Positions 1 to 6,481 of a stretch of DNA of 10,781 nt are shown here, piece after piece. The position numbers and the translations under genes were made by a program. The DNA lies in contig CALGHW010000245.1 in the NCBI GenBank assembly GCA_937916075.1, positions 1 through 10,781 on the forward strand. Reading direction: 5' to 3'. The notes beneath the pieces were generated by a model that saw only the letters and a list, made by a program, of their open reading frames with translations, made no database searches and was not told the origin of the DNA. The DNA comes from an uncultured Prevotella sp. (GTDB lineage: Bacteria > Bacteroidota > Bacteroidia > Bacteroidales > Bacteroidaceae). Position 1 is the first letter of the stretch. The number at the start of each line of letters is the position of its first letter.

Positions 1-2
1 TG

Positions 3-710
3 GGAGGAATGCGTGGCCTCGCCTCGCCGGGCCGACTGATGGGCATGGCCACCTTCCGCCACGAATACAATAAGCACAACGCCATTTCCGTGACCCTCTT
101 CTATGAAGGGCGGCATGGCGGTTGCGGGTCGTTTATGTATGCCAACGACCTCAACAATGACGGCTATACCAATGACCTGCTCTATATCCCGGCCTCGAAA
201 GACGAGCTGCTCTTTGCCGACAAGAAGGTGGGCGAGCGCACGTTTACGGCCGACGAGCAGCGTGAGGCCTTTTGGGCTTTTGTCAACCAAGACCCTTACC
301 TGAGCCGCCACAAAGGCGAATATGCCAAGGGCTTCACGGCCTATACGCCTTGGTACAACCGGTTTGACCTGCACGTCACCCGTGAGTTCCGCCTGAAAGT
401 GGGGAGCGCCATGAATCGACTGCAACTCAATATCGACCTGCTCAACGTGGGTAATCTCCTGAAAACCACATGGGGCGTGGCCAAGACTTATATAGGAGGG
501 GCTTTGACTCCATTGCGCCTGGCTCACTATCAGACCAAGGAAACGACTGTAGGCGGACAGACCGTCACGCAGCGGCAGCCGGTTTATGAGATGAGCTCTT
601 ACACGGACAATGACGGCGAGACCAAACTCTTCTACAAGTCATTCGACTACAACTACAACACGTCACAGTGTTGGCAGTTGCAGTTGGGAGTGAGGTACAT
701 ATTCAACTGA
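3..710 (+). CDS. TonB-dependent outer-membrane receptor, C-terminal part (5' end outside window)
   Basis: This is the C-terminal end (about 235 residues) of an Oar-like TonB-dependent receptor. The frame is open to the left edge (two Gly codons precede the first ATG at 9), so the gene starts before the window and that ATG is an internal Met. What is seen: alternating hydrophobic/aromatic beta-strand patterns typical of an outer-membrane barrel, a conserved loop YANDLNNDGYTNDLLYIP, a segment PWYNRFDLHVTREF followed by a strand pair ending in LLNVGNLL, and a terminal strand LQLGVRYIFN ending in an aromatic residue plus Asn, as in many Bacteroidetes barrels. The family imports substrates through the outer membrane using TonB/ExbBD energy; here the substrate cannot be told because the plug and N-terminal domain are missing. 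No SusD-like gene follows, which argues against a SusC/D glycan pair. The next gene is 87 nt downstream on the same strand. Confidence 0.9.
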   Translation, partial: GGMRGLASPGRLMGMATFRHEYNKHNAISVTLFYEGRHGGCGSFMYANDLNNDGYTNDLLYIPASKDELLFADKKVGERTFTADEQREAFWAFVNQDPYLSRHKGEYAKGFTAYTPWYNRFDLHVTREFRLKVGSAMNRLQLNIDLLNVGNLLKTTWGVAKTYIGGALTPLRLAHYQTKETTVGGQTVTQRQPVYEMSSYTDNDGETKLFYKSFDYNYNTSQCWQLQLGVRYIFN

Positions 711-797
711 CGGTTGGGCTGGAAGTCATGTCGTGGGGATTTAGGCAAATTCCCGCGTGCGGTGTGAAGGTCTTAATAAAGAAAAAAAACGACGATA

Positions 798-3242
798 ATG
801 AAATATTTTCGACATATAGGTAAAGCGTGGAAAGACTATGGCTTGATGGCGGGACTATTTGCGCTGGCAATCGCTGTAATAGGCGGCCTATACTGGATAG
901 TGCTTACAAGAGGCATGGGCAAAGAGCAGTATACGGTATGGGTCATCCAGTCTAATGAGTCCGGTTACAAACCCTATGGCATATATGGCCAGCAACTGAC
1001 TTCCTCGTTAAGGAAGAAAGGCATCCATGCCAAAATCAATACCTTCTACCTGAACTGTGAACAGTATTTCGAACGCGACGAGATTAACCGGATGGACTCT
1101 GCCGTGTCGTCCTGGACCGGCCGCCGCCGTCCAGACCTGATTATCGTCAATGGCGACCAGGCCACCTATTCGCTCTTGTCCACCTACAATCCTTTGCTGC
1201 GCGAGGTACCCATCGTGTTTGGGGCTGTCCGCTTTCCCAACAAGAAACTGCTGGACAAATATGCGCCTTATCATAATATAACCGGCTTGCACGACAGCAT
1301 TGACATACCGGCCAACCTCCGTTTTATTCGCGAGCTGACCCAATGTGGACGGGTCATCACCCAGATAGACGACTCCTTCCTGGACCGTCAGACCTTGGCC
1401 TTGGCCGACAGACAGTTGGCTCGCCATCCTGAGATTATCAATAATTTGCACTGGGACTATTCTCTTGCCTATATCCGCAAGCGGCCCAGCGCCATCTTGT
1501 CCCTCACGTCGCTCTCGCTGCGTCATTCAGAGCGTATGGCCAGCGACGGAGAGGTGGCGCAGCGGCAGAAATCGGTCCGGTCAGAGGAAGTGACCATGGC
1601 GGAACGGAAGGTGCAGGGCGCGCAGAATTATTTCTTCATGATGAGCAAATTCGGCAACAGCTTCAACTATCTGTTGCTCAAGAACGAGAGCGGCTCAAGG
1701 GTTATAGTCGGAATGGTCAATGCCTTCTTGTTTACCGCATTAGACGAGAATTTCGACATGGGGCCCGATTCAAAGGTGATTGGCGGCTATTTTACCACGT
1801 GGGAAATGACGGCCGAAAAGGAGGCCGAGCTGGCCCGGAGAATATTGGTGGACAAGGTGCAACCAGGCCTTATCCCCGTCCAGGTGTCGCCCAAGGAATA
1901 TGTGGTTGACTGGAACGCCCACAACATGAAGGGGCGTGAAAGGCTGTTCCAGCATCTGCCTTCTTATGTGAAGGTAATCAACATCCCGTTTAAGGAAAGC
2001 CATCCGATGGCTTATTTGGCCATTGTGCACGGGGCGGGTACTTTGGGCGTGCTGCTTATCATCTATCTGTTTGTACTGTATCGGCGGGAGCTGCGCCGCC
2101 GCAGACAAACCTATGGCCAGCTGGAGGAAGAGCGTGAGAATCTGAGCCTGTCTATCCTGGGCAGCCGCACCTATGCCTGGGTGGCGGAAAACGGGAAGGC
2201 GAAAATATCGGAAGAGTTTTTCAGGGATACCCAGCTGGCCGAACAGATATGGGATGTGAATCACAACCGTGGCTTGTGGTTTATCGTGCCCGAATACAGG
2301 GAGCGGTTTATCAACTTTGTCAAGGAGCAACGCTCTCCGGGCCAGCACACGTTCCAGTGTGAGTATGACTTTGGCAACGGTGAGCCCAGCTGGTGGGAGA
2401 TACGCTGTACCACCTTGATTACGCCTGAAGGACAGCGTAAGACGGTGGGCCTGCTGATTGACATCTCGGACATCAAGCGGCGTGAACAGGAACTGGATGT
2501 AGCACGCCAGAAGGCGGTGGAGAGCGAACGGATAGCCAACGAGGCGCGCCGACTGGCCCAGGAAGTGGAGCTGAAGCAGTCGTTTATCGAAAACATGAGC
2601 CATGAGATACGCACGCCGCTCAACGCCATTGTGGGCTTCTCCACCTTGATAGCCCAGCAGCACGACGAGCTGTCGGACGATGAGATGGCGGCCTTTGTGG
2701 AGGACATTGAGCACAACACGTCGCTGCTGCTCCAGTTGGTCAATGATGTGGTGGAACTGTCGCAGATTGAGTCGGGCGACATGAAATTTGAGTTCAAGGA
2801 GGTGAATGTCGCCGAGTGGATGGACAACGTCTATCAGGTCAACCGCTTCCAGATACCCAACCATCTGCAGTTTGCCTTGAAGAAGGGGGCTGGCAATCCC
2901 CGCATCCTGGTGGATGAGAAGCGGTTGCAGCATGTGCTGAACCATCTGATAACCAACGCTTGTAAGTTCACCCCGCAAGGTACCATTACCTTGGGCTGGG
3001 AGGTCTGTCGGGATACCGGTGAGGTGGCGCTGTATGTGGAGGATACCGGTATCGGTATCTCCGAAGCTGAGCAGCGGCTGGTGTTTGGGCGTTTCTATAA
3101 ATCAGACGAGTTTAAGCAAGGCACTGGTCTTGGCCTCTCCCTTTCCAAAGTCATTGTCGAGCGGCTTCACGGTCGTATTGAGTTAGAGTCGGAAGTGGGT
3201 AAGGGAAGCCGTTTCACCGTGATTCTTCAGCGATTGAAATAA
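798..3242 (+). CDS. Membrane sensor histidine kinase with ABC-substrate-binding-like periplasmic domain
   Basis: An 814-aa inner-membrane histidine kinase. Order of parts: TM1 at about residues 15-36; a periplasmic region at about 40-400; TM2 at about 404-428, followed by a basic stretch; a coiled coil and PAS/PAC-like domain at about 450-560; HisKA with phospho-acceptor H602 in MSHEIRTPLNAIVGF; and a HATPase domain with N720 (TNACKF), D749 (DTGIGIS) and the 775-780 GTGLGL box, ending right after it. The periplasmic region has the layout of ABC-type solute-binding proteins (PF04392-like): PDLIIVNGDQATYSLL, then VPIVFGAVRFP, then NITGL and a following helix/strand. It is therefore likely to bind a small ligand directly; the ligand is unknown. 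There is no receiver domain, so it is not a hybrid kinase, and no response regulator is encoded in the window. The start is the first ATG after an in-frame TAA at 777-779. A charged segment at residues 241-273 looks inserted into the sensor domain. The MutS-like gene follows 95 nt downstream. Confidence 0.93.
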   Translation: MKYFRHIGKAWKDYGLMAGLFALAIAVIGGLYWIVLTRGMGKEQYTVWVIQSNESGYKPYGIYGQQLTSSLRKKGIHAKINTFYLNCEQYFERDEINRMDSAVSSWTGRRRPDLIIVNGDQATYSLLSTYNPLLREVPIVFGAVRFPNKKLLDKYAPYHNITGLHDSIDIPANLRFIRELTQCGRVITQIDDSFLDRQTLALADRQLARHPEIINNLHWDYSLAYIRKRPSAILSLTSLSLRHSERMASDGEVAQRQKSVRSEEVTMAERKVQGAQNYFFMMSKFGNSFNYLLLKNESGSRVIVGMVNAFLFTALDENFDMGPDSKVIGGYFTTWEMTAEKEAELARRILVDKVQPGLIPVQVSPKEYVVDWNAHNMKGRERLFQHLPSYVKVINIPFKESHPMAYLAIVHGAGTLGVLLIIYLFVLYRRELRRRRQTYGQLEEERENLSLSILGSRTYAWVAENGKAKISEEFFRDTQLAEQIWDVNHNRGLWFIVPEYRERFINFVKEQRSPGQHTFQCEYDFGNGEPSWWEIRCTTLITPEGQRKTVGLLIDISDIKRREQELDVARQKAVESERIANEARRLAQEVELKQSFIENMSHEIRTPLNAIVGFSTLIAQQHDELSDDEMAAFVEDIEHNTSLLLQLVNDVVELSQIESGDMKFEFKEVNVAEWMDNVYQVNRFQIPNHLQFALKKGAGNPRILVDEKRLQHVLNHLITNACKFTPQGTITLGWEVCRDTGEVALYVEDTGIGISEAEQRLVFGRFYKSDEFKQGTGLGLSLSKVIVERLHGRIELESEVGKGSRFTVILQRLK

Positions 3243-3269
3243 TCGCATAGGGATGGAGCTTCACGGCGA

Positions 3270-3277
3270 TACTTTTG
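3270..3277 (+). promoter_or_regulatory. Possible Bacteroidetes -7 element upstream of the MutS-like gene
   Basis: TACTTTTG matches the Bacteroidetes primary sigma -7 consensus TAnnTTTG exactly and lies 60 nt before the ATG of the MutS-like gene. No TTTG-type -33 element is visible about 19-20 nt upstream, so this is a weak call. If real, the transcript leader would include the small GGCGG/CCGCC hairpin at 3293-3305 and the mini-ORF at 3316-3345. Confidence 0.3.
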
Positions 3278-3289
3278 AGAAAGGATAAA

Positions 3290-3308
3290 GGGGGCGGATG
3301 CCGCCTCT
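3290..3308 (+). other. Small GC-rich stem-loop in the kinase/MutS-like gap
   Basis: GGCGG (3293-3297), an ATG triplet loop and CCGCC (3301-3305) form a perfect 5-bp stem. It can be lengthened by the pairs 3292-3306 (G-U), 3291-3307 (G-C) and 3290-3308 (G-U). No T-tract follows, so it is not a standard intrinsic terminator. It could be a leader structure or an mRNA-processing/stability element between the two genes, or chance. Confidence 0.35.
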
Positions 3309-3337
3309 CATAAGCATGAAGGTAAAAAAACGATTGT

Positions 3338-5191
3338 ATGGATAAAGATTTGAGAGCTTTCTATGAAGCGCAGCTGGAGCGTTACACGCTCCGGCTGCAA
3401 GCGTTGCGTCGCCAGGGACGTGTCTGGGTGACAGTCCAGTTGGCCACATTCATTGCCGCCTTGGGATGCCTTGTGCTTTCCACGACGGTGGCTTCGGGTA
3501 TGTCTTTGTGGATAGGCTTGGCCGTATTGATGCTGGCGGGCTATCTTTGGGCCCGGCGCAAGGACGGACAGGGAAGTGACTTGATGGAGCAGACGCAAAA
3601 TGTGTGCAGTGTGTACAGCAAGGAACTGAAAGCCCTGGATGGCGACTTTTCCGGTCTTGACGATGGCGGCCGGTATGTCAATCCGCAGCATGAATATACT
3701 TATGACATGGACATCTTTGGTGCGCAGTCTCTTTATAACCGGATGGCGCGTTGTGTCACCACGGGTGGGGCCGACCGTCTGGCCGACTGCTTGTCCCATT
3801 GTGCGTTGGGTCCTGTCAAGGACTGTGCCGCAGGCGAGAGTAGCCCCGTCCCTACGGCGGAGTCCCTGGAAGCCCGGCGCACGGCCATTCTCGAATTGGC
3901 GCGGCAGGAGGCTTGGCGCACTCGGTGGATGAGTCACGGACAGCGTGACCGTATCCGCACGGCCGATATCCTGAAGGCTTTGGAGGCAATGCGTGCCACG
4001 CAAATACCGTCGTGGCCCTTGTCGCCTGTGGTTTGTGGATTGGCCTGGGCCGGCTGTGTCGGCTTTTGGGTGTCGGTGGTGTTGGCCTTCTTGACACCAC
4101 TGAGTTCACAGGTACCGGTATGGTGGGCTACGATACAGTTTTTCTGTGTCTATCTGCTTTGTTCCAAACCGTTGAGGCTGGCTTCCAAGGGAGTGGGCCG
4201 GTTGCACAGCCAGCTCAAACAGTATGTCCGCCTGATGCGTCTGATGGTGCAGTTGCAGCCAGAAGCCCGGCTTAACCGCCAGTTGGTCGAGGTGCTTGAC
4301 AATCCCGATACAGGAGCCTTGCGCTCCTTGGTGGCTTTGGAGAAGATTATCGACGGGCTGGACCGCCGGGGCAATGTCCTGGGCATGATGCTGTTTGACG
4401 CCCTGTTGCTCAGCGACTATTTCTTGGTGCGTCGGTTCTTGTACTGGCAGCGCCGTTATATCAGCGATGTGGCGCAATGGATAGCGACTGTGAGCGAGAT
4501 GGATGCCCGCGTGTCGATGGCCACATTCTGCTATAACCATCCTGAAGCTCGTGAGCCCGAGGTCGTTGAGGCCGACCGTGTGGTGTTTGAGGCCGAAGGG
4601 CTTACCCATCCTTTCTTGGGCAGACAAGCCGTGCCCAATGATTTTGTTGTCACAGACCGCCATTATTATATTGTTACGGGTGCCAATATGGCCGGCAAGA
4701 GTACCTTCCTCCGTTCGCTCGGTGTCAACTATATCCTGGCGATGGCCGGCATGCCGGTGTTTGCCCGGCGGATGCGTGTGTCGGTTTTCTCGCTCTTCAG
4801 CAGTATGCGCACCAGTGATGACCTGGCCCATGGTATCAGCTATTTCAATGCCGAATTGCTCCGGTTGCGCCAGTTGATAGAGAGTTGCAAGCACCATTGC
4901 CGCACACTGATTATCCTTGATGAAATTCTCAAGGGTACCAATTCGCTCGACAAGCTCAATGGTTCGCGTATGTTTTTGGAGGCTATCTCGTCGTTGCCGG
5001 TGACCGGCGTGATAGCCACTCATGACTTGGAGCTCTCCAAAATGGCCGACCACAGGCCAGACCGCTTCCATAATTATTGTTTTGAGATAAAGCTTGCCGA
5101 CAAGATAACCTATACCTATAAGATTACGCCCGGTGTGGCCCGCAATCAGAATGCTACTTACCTGTTGCAGCAAATCATCCGGAATATATAA
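3338..5191 (+). CDS. Membrane-anchored MutS-superfamily ATPase
   Basis: A 617-aa protein with a C-terminal MutS ATPase domain (about residues 415-610). Walker A is GANMAGKST at 448-456 (K454), Walker B is TLIILDEILKGTN with D528/E529, and the switch histidine is H562 in GVIATHD. The middle part (about 290-410) is helical and resembles MutS core/lever regions. There are four predicted membrane segments as two hairpins: about 29-48 and 54-72 near the N-terminus, and about 230-256 and 263-280. The N-terminal mismatch-recognition domain (with its Phe-X-Glu motif) and the connector domain of canonical MutS are absent, and so is the C-terminal Smr nuclease domain of MutS2. At 617 aa it is shorter than MutS1 (about 850-900 aa). 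It is therefore unlikely to be the housekeeping mismatch-repair protein, although automatic pipelines often label such proteins MutS. Membrane MutS-like proteins of this layout occur in Bacteroidetes and Firmicutes; their role is not established as far as I know. The start at 3338 gives a short amphipathic helix before TM1. The gene ends just before the convergent terminator zone. Confidence 0.88.
   Translation: MDKDLRAFYEAQLERYTLRLQALRRQGRVWVTVQLATFIAALGCLVLSTTVASGMSLWIGLAVLMLAGYLWARRKDGQGSDLMEQTQNVCSVYSKELKALDGDFSGLDDGGRYVNPQHEYTYDMDIFGAQSLYNRMARCVTTGGADRLADCLSHCALGPVKDCAAGESSPVPTAESLEARRTAILELARQEAWRTRWMSHGQRDRIRTADILKALEAMRATQIPSWPLSPVVCGLAWAGCVGFWVSVVLAFLTPLSSQVPVWWATIQFFCVYLLCSKPLRLASKGVGRLHSQLKQYVRLMRLMVQLQPEARLNRQLVEVLDNPDTGALRSLVALEKIIDGLDRRGNVLGMMLFDALLLSDYFLVRRFLYWQRRYISDVAQWIATVSEMDARVSMATFCYNHPEAREPEVVEADRVVFEAEGLTHPFLGRQAVPNDFVVTDRHYYIVTGANMAGKSTFLRSLGVNYILAMAGMPVFARRMRVSVFSLFSSMRTSDDLAHGISYFNAELLRLRQLIESCKHHCRTLIILDEILKGTNSLDKLNGSRMFLEAISSLPVTGVIATHDLELSKMADHRPDRFHNYCFEIKLADKITYTYKITPGVARNQNATYLLQQIIRNI
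3370..3398 (+). other. 13-bp stem-loop inside the start region of the MutS-like gene
   Basis: The arm 3370-3382 (GCAGCTGGAGCGT) and the arm 3386-3398 (ACGCTCCGGCTGC) pair over 13 positions, 12 Watson-Crick and one G-U (3375/3393), around a 3-nt TAC loop. It covers codons 11-21, about 32 nt after the ATG, within or near the initiating ribosome's footprint. No T-tract follows, so it is not a terminator. It may be a translation-modulating mRNA structure or a by-product of the Gln/Leu/Glu/Arg codon choice in the amphipathic helix encoded here. Confidence 0.5.
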
Positions 5192-5208
5192 TGATGTGAG
5201 GCAAGACG

Positions 5209-5279
5209 AAAAAAAACGCAGCAACAGGAAGCGGATGGCGTGCCAGTGTGCATCGCTGTCGAGCTTTCTGTTGCTGCGT
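5209..5279 (-). terminator. Intrinsic terminator of the M23 peptidase transcript (strong stem on both strands)
   Basis: The arms 5216-5232 and 5263-5279 are complementary over 17 positions (16 Watson-Crick; 5228/5267 is G-U in the + strand RNA and a mismatch in the - strand RNA). They enclose a 30-nt spacer that has a minor GATG/CATC pairing. Read on the - strand, the stem is followed at once by eight T residues (complement of A8 at 5209-5216), the classic rho-independent form, and it lies about 47 nt past the M23 gene's stop codon. On the + strand the same stem follows the MutS-like gene's stop by 24 nt but lacks a clean T-tract. The unusually long spacer is the only irregular feature. Confidence 0.75.
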
Positions 5280-5295
5280 GTCTTTGGGTATGTAT

Positions 5296-5327
5296 GGCAC
5301 CTCCCGATGCCTTTTTATTTCTTTTTT
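5296..5327 (+). terminator. Probable terminator for the + strand MutS-like transcript
   Basis: GGCA (5296-5299) and TGCC (5308-5311) form a short stem, with one possible further C-G pair and a bulged A inside. It is followed by T5, ATTTC, then T6 up to 5327. The stem is short but the T-rich tail is good. The tail overlaps the stop codon of the convergent M23 gene (5326-5328), so the two genes have essentially no neutral spacer here. Confidence 0.45.
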
Positions 5328-6273
5328 AGTTGTATTTCAGAATCTGTCCCGGCATCAAACGGATGTTCTTGCCGATATGGTTCAGCTTGCAGAGTGCGTC
5401 AACCGTTGTGCCACGTTTCCGGGCGATAGACTGGAGCGTCTCTCCCGATGACACCTTGTGGAAGCGGACATCCATGGCGTATACTGCTGCGGGTGCGGCG
5501 GTAGACAGCTCGATGTCGTCGTCGTCAGAATCCTGTCGGCCGTTCTTCTTTCCGCTTACGCCACGCAACTTGGTGGCGGCCAGTGACTCGTTGTCATACG
5601 AGCTGCGACGGAAAGTATAGAAGTCGCCTGTTACATCTTGGTTTTTGAAGTCGAACATCAGGGCCGGGTTGAGGGCCACGCCACAAAGGCGTGTCTCGAA
5701 ATGCAGGTGCGAACCTGTGCTTCGGCCTGTGTTGCCGCCCAGTCCGATAGGGTCGCCGGCTCTTACTTCTTCATTCTCATTGACCAGTTGCTTTGACATG
5801 TGTCCGTAGATGGTCTCCAGGCCGTTGTTGTGGCGAATCACTACATAGTTGCCGTATCCGCCGGCCTCATATCTCACGATGCGCACCTTGCCGGAGAAGG
5901 CGGCGCGGATGGTGTCGCCGATATATACTTTGATGTCCAGCCCCTTGTGCTGGCGTCCCCAGCGGCTGCCGAAGTTTGACGTGATCACACGGCTGGGCGT
6001 CGGCATGCAGAAGCGGCGAAGGTCAATGCGGAAGGAGTCGGGCAGGGCAGTGGCGCGGTGTGCGTAGCGGTTGCTCCAGTCCTCGTATAGGTCGGAGGCG
6101 GGCGACTCGGCTTGTTCGCTTTGGATGATTCTATGGAGAGCAATAGAGTCTACTGCTTTCATTTTTCTGTCTATGGGTGCTTGGCGGGCCAGCAAGTCCT
6201 GTCCTGTCACCGGAAGGGTGCTGACGGCCATGAATGTCAAAATGGCGATAGTCTTAAGTTTCTTAATTATCAT
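5326..6273 (-). CDS. Secreted M23-family peptidoglycan peptidase with C-terminal LysM domain
   Basis: A 315-aa exported protein. Residues 1-24 form a signal peptide (basic MIIKKLK, hydrophobic core, likely cleavage near VTG/QD). The M23/LytM domain at about 95-205 has all the expected zinc-site elements: H109 and D113 in HKGLD, catalytic H158 in YGHM, and H189/H191 in HLHFE, with the typical GGNTGRSTGSHLHFE approach. An Asp-rich linker (D248, D250-D253) leads to a LysM peptidoglycan-binding domain at about 271-314 (VSSGETLQSIARKRGTT ... LMPGQIL). The intact ligands suggest an active endopeptidase cutting peptide cross-bridges in the periplasm, rather than a degenerate NlpD/EnvC-type amidase activator. 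The start is the ATG that gives an intact signal peptide. It has its own upstream promoter candidate and a terminator, so it is probably a single-gene unit downstream of recG. Confidence 0.93.
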   Translation of the reverse strand: MIIKKLKTIAILTFMAVSTLPVTGQDLLARQAPIDRKMKAVDSIALHRIIQSEQAESPASDLYEDWSNRYAHRATALPDSFRIDLRRFCMPTPSRVITSNFGSRWGRQHKGLDIKVYIGDTIRAAFSGKVRIVRYEAGGYGNYVVIRHNNGLETIYGHMSKQLVNENEEVRAGDPIGLGGNTGRSTGSHLHFETRLCGVALNPALMFDFKNQDVTGDFYTFRRSSYDNESLAATKLRGVSGKKNGRQDSDDDDIELSTAAPAAVYAMDVRFHKVSSGETLQSIARKRGTTVDALCKLNHIGKNIRLMPGQILKYN

Positions 6274-6293
6274 ATAAAATTATTCAGTTTGGC

Positions 6294-6309
6294 TGTGTGA
6301 AAACACACA
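6294..6309 (-). other. Hairpin in the leader of the M23 peptidase gene
   Basis: A perfect 6-bp inverted repeat, TGTGTG (6294-6299) and CACACA (6304-6309), around a 4-nt AAAA loop (TTTT on the transcribed - strand). It sits about 20 nt upstream of the ATG in the predicted 5' leader. It could influence ribosome access or mark an operator half-site pair. There is no poly-T after it in the - direction. Confidence 0.4.
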
Positions 6310-6383
6310 ATTAGATGGGGTGTCACCTTAATTACAATCCAATTAAAAGTGAGTTAAAATCCCATTTTGTAATGCGAACGTTG

Positions 6384-6400
6384 CAAAGATAGCAAAAATA
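6384..6400 (-). promoter_or_regulatory. Promoter -7 element(s) for the M23 peptidase gene
   Basis: On the - strand, TATCTTTG (6391 to 6384) followed by C is an exact and typical Bacteroidetes -7 element (TAnnTTTG). A second, partly tandem match TATTTTTG lies just upstream (6400 to 6393). Start of transcription near 6377 would give a leader of about 100 nt. A clear -33 TTTG at the usual spacing is not visible; the nearest TTTG (6407 to 6404) is too close to the main element. An 11-nt near-palindrome CACAATTTGTG at 6424-6434 lies roughly at -40 to -50 and might be an operator. Confidence 0.6.
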
Positions 6401-6458
6401 TTGCAAATATGGTGTCTGATTAACACAATTTGTGCGATATTTAACATAATGGCTTTCA

Positions 6459-6481
6459 ATCTCTTGCGATTTTTAAGAGAT
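6459..6481 (-). other. Stem-loop across the recG stop codon
   Basis: ATCTCTT (6459-6465) and AAGAGAT (6475-6481) form a perfect 7-bp stem around a 9-nt loop. On the - strand the first arm encodes the last Ile-Ser codons and the first T of the recG stop. There is no T-tract after it, so it may protect the 3' end or weakly attenuate read-through into the M23 gene rather than act as a normal terminator. Confidence 0.4.

Noticed and set aside
736..754. Stem-loop after the TonB-dependent receptor (GGGATTT with AAATTCCC, one bulge)
   Set aside because: A 7-bp stem with a bulged T and no T-tract; too weak to call as a terminator of the receptor gene.
1770..2978. Long open frame on the - strand opposite the histidine kinase (402 codons)
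   Set aside because: It lies antisense to conserved kinase domains, has no recognisable domain, and is rich in Leu/His/Gln as expected from a mirrored GC-biased codon pattern.
3338..5191. Calling this gene mutS or mutS2
   Set aside because: The mismatch-binding, connector and Smr domains are missing and membrane segments are present, so the housekeeping gene symbols would mislead.
4106..5224. Long open frame on the - strand opposite the MutS-like ATPase (372 codons)
   Set aside because: It is antisense to the Walker A/B coding region, shows no domain, and runs through the terminator zone.
5192..5325. Small RNA or tRNA gene in the convergent gap
   Set aside because: The paired arms are explained by a terminator; there is no cloverleaf, anticodon arm or TTC-loop-like sequence.
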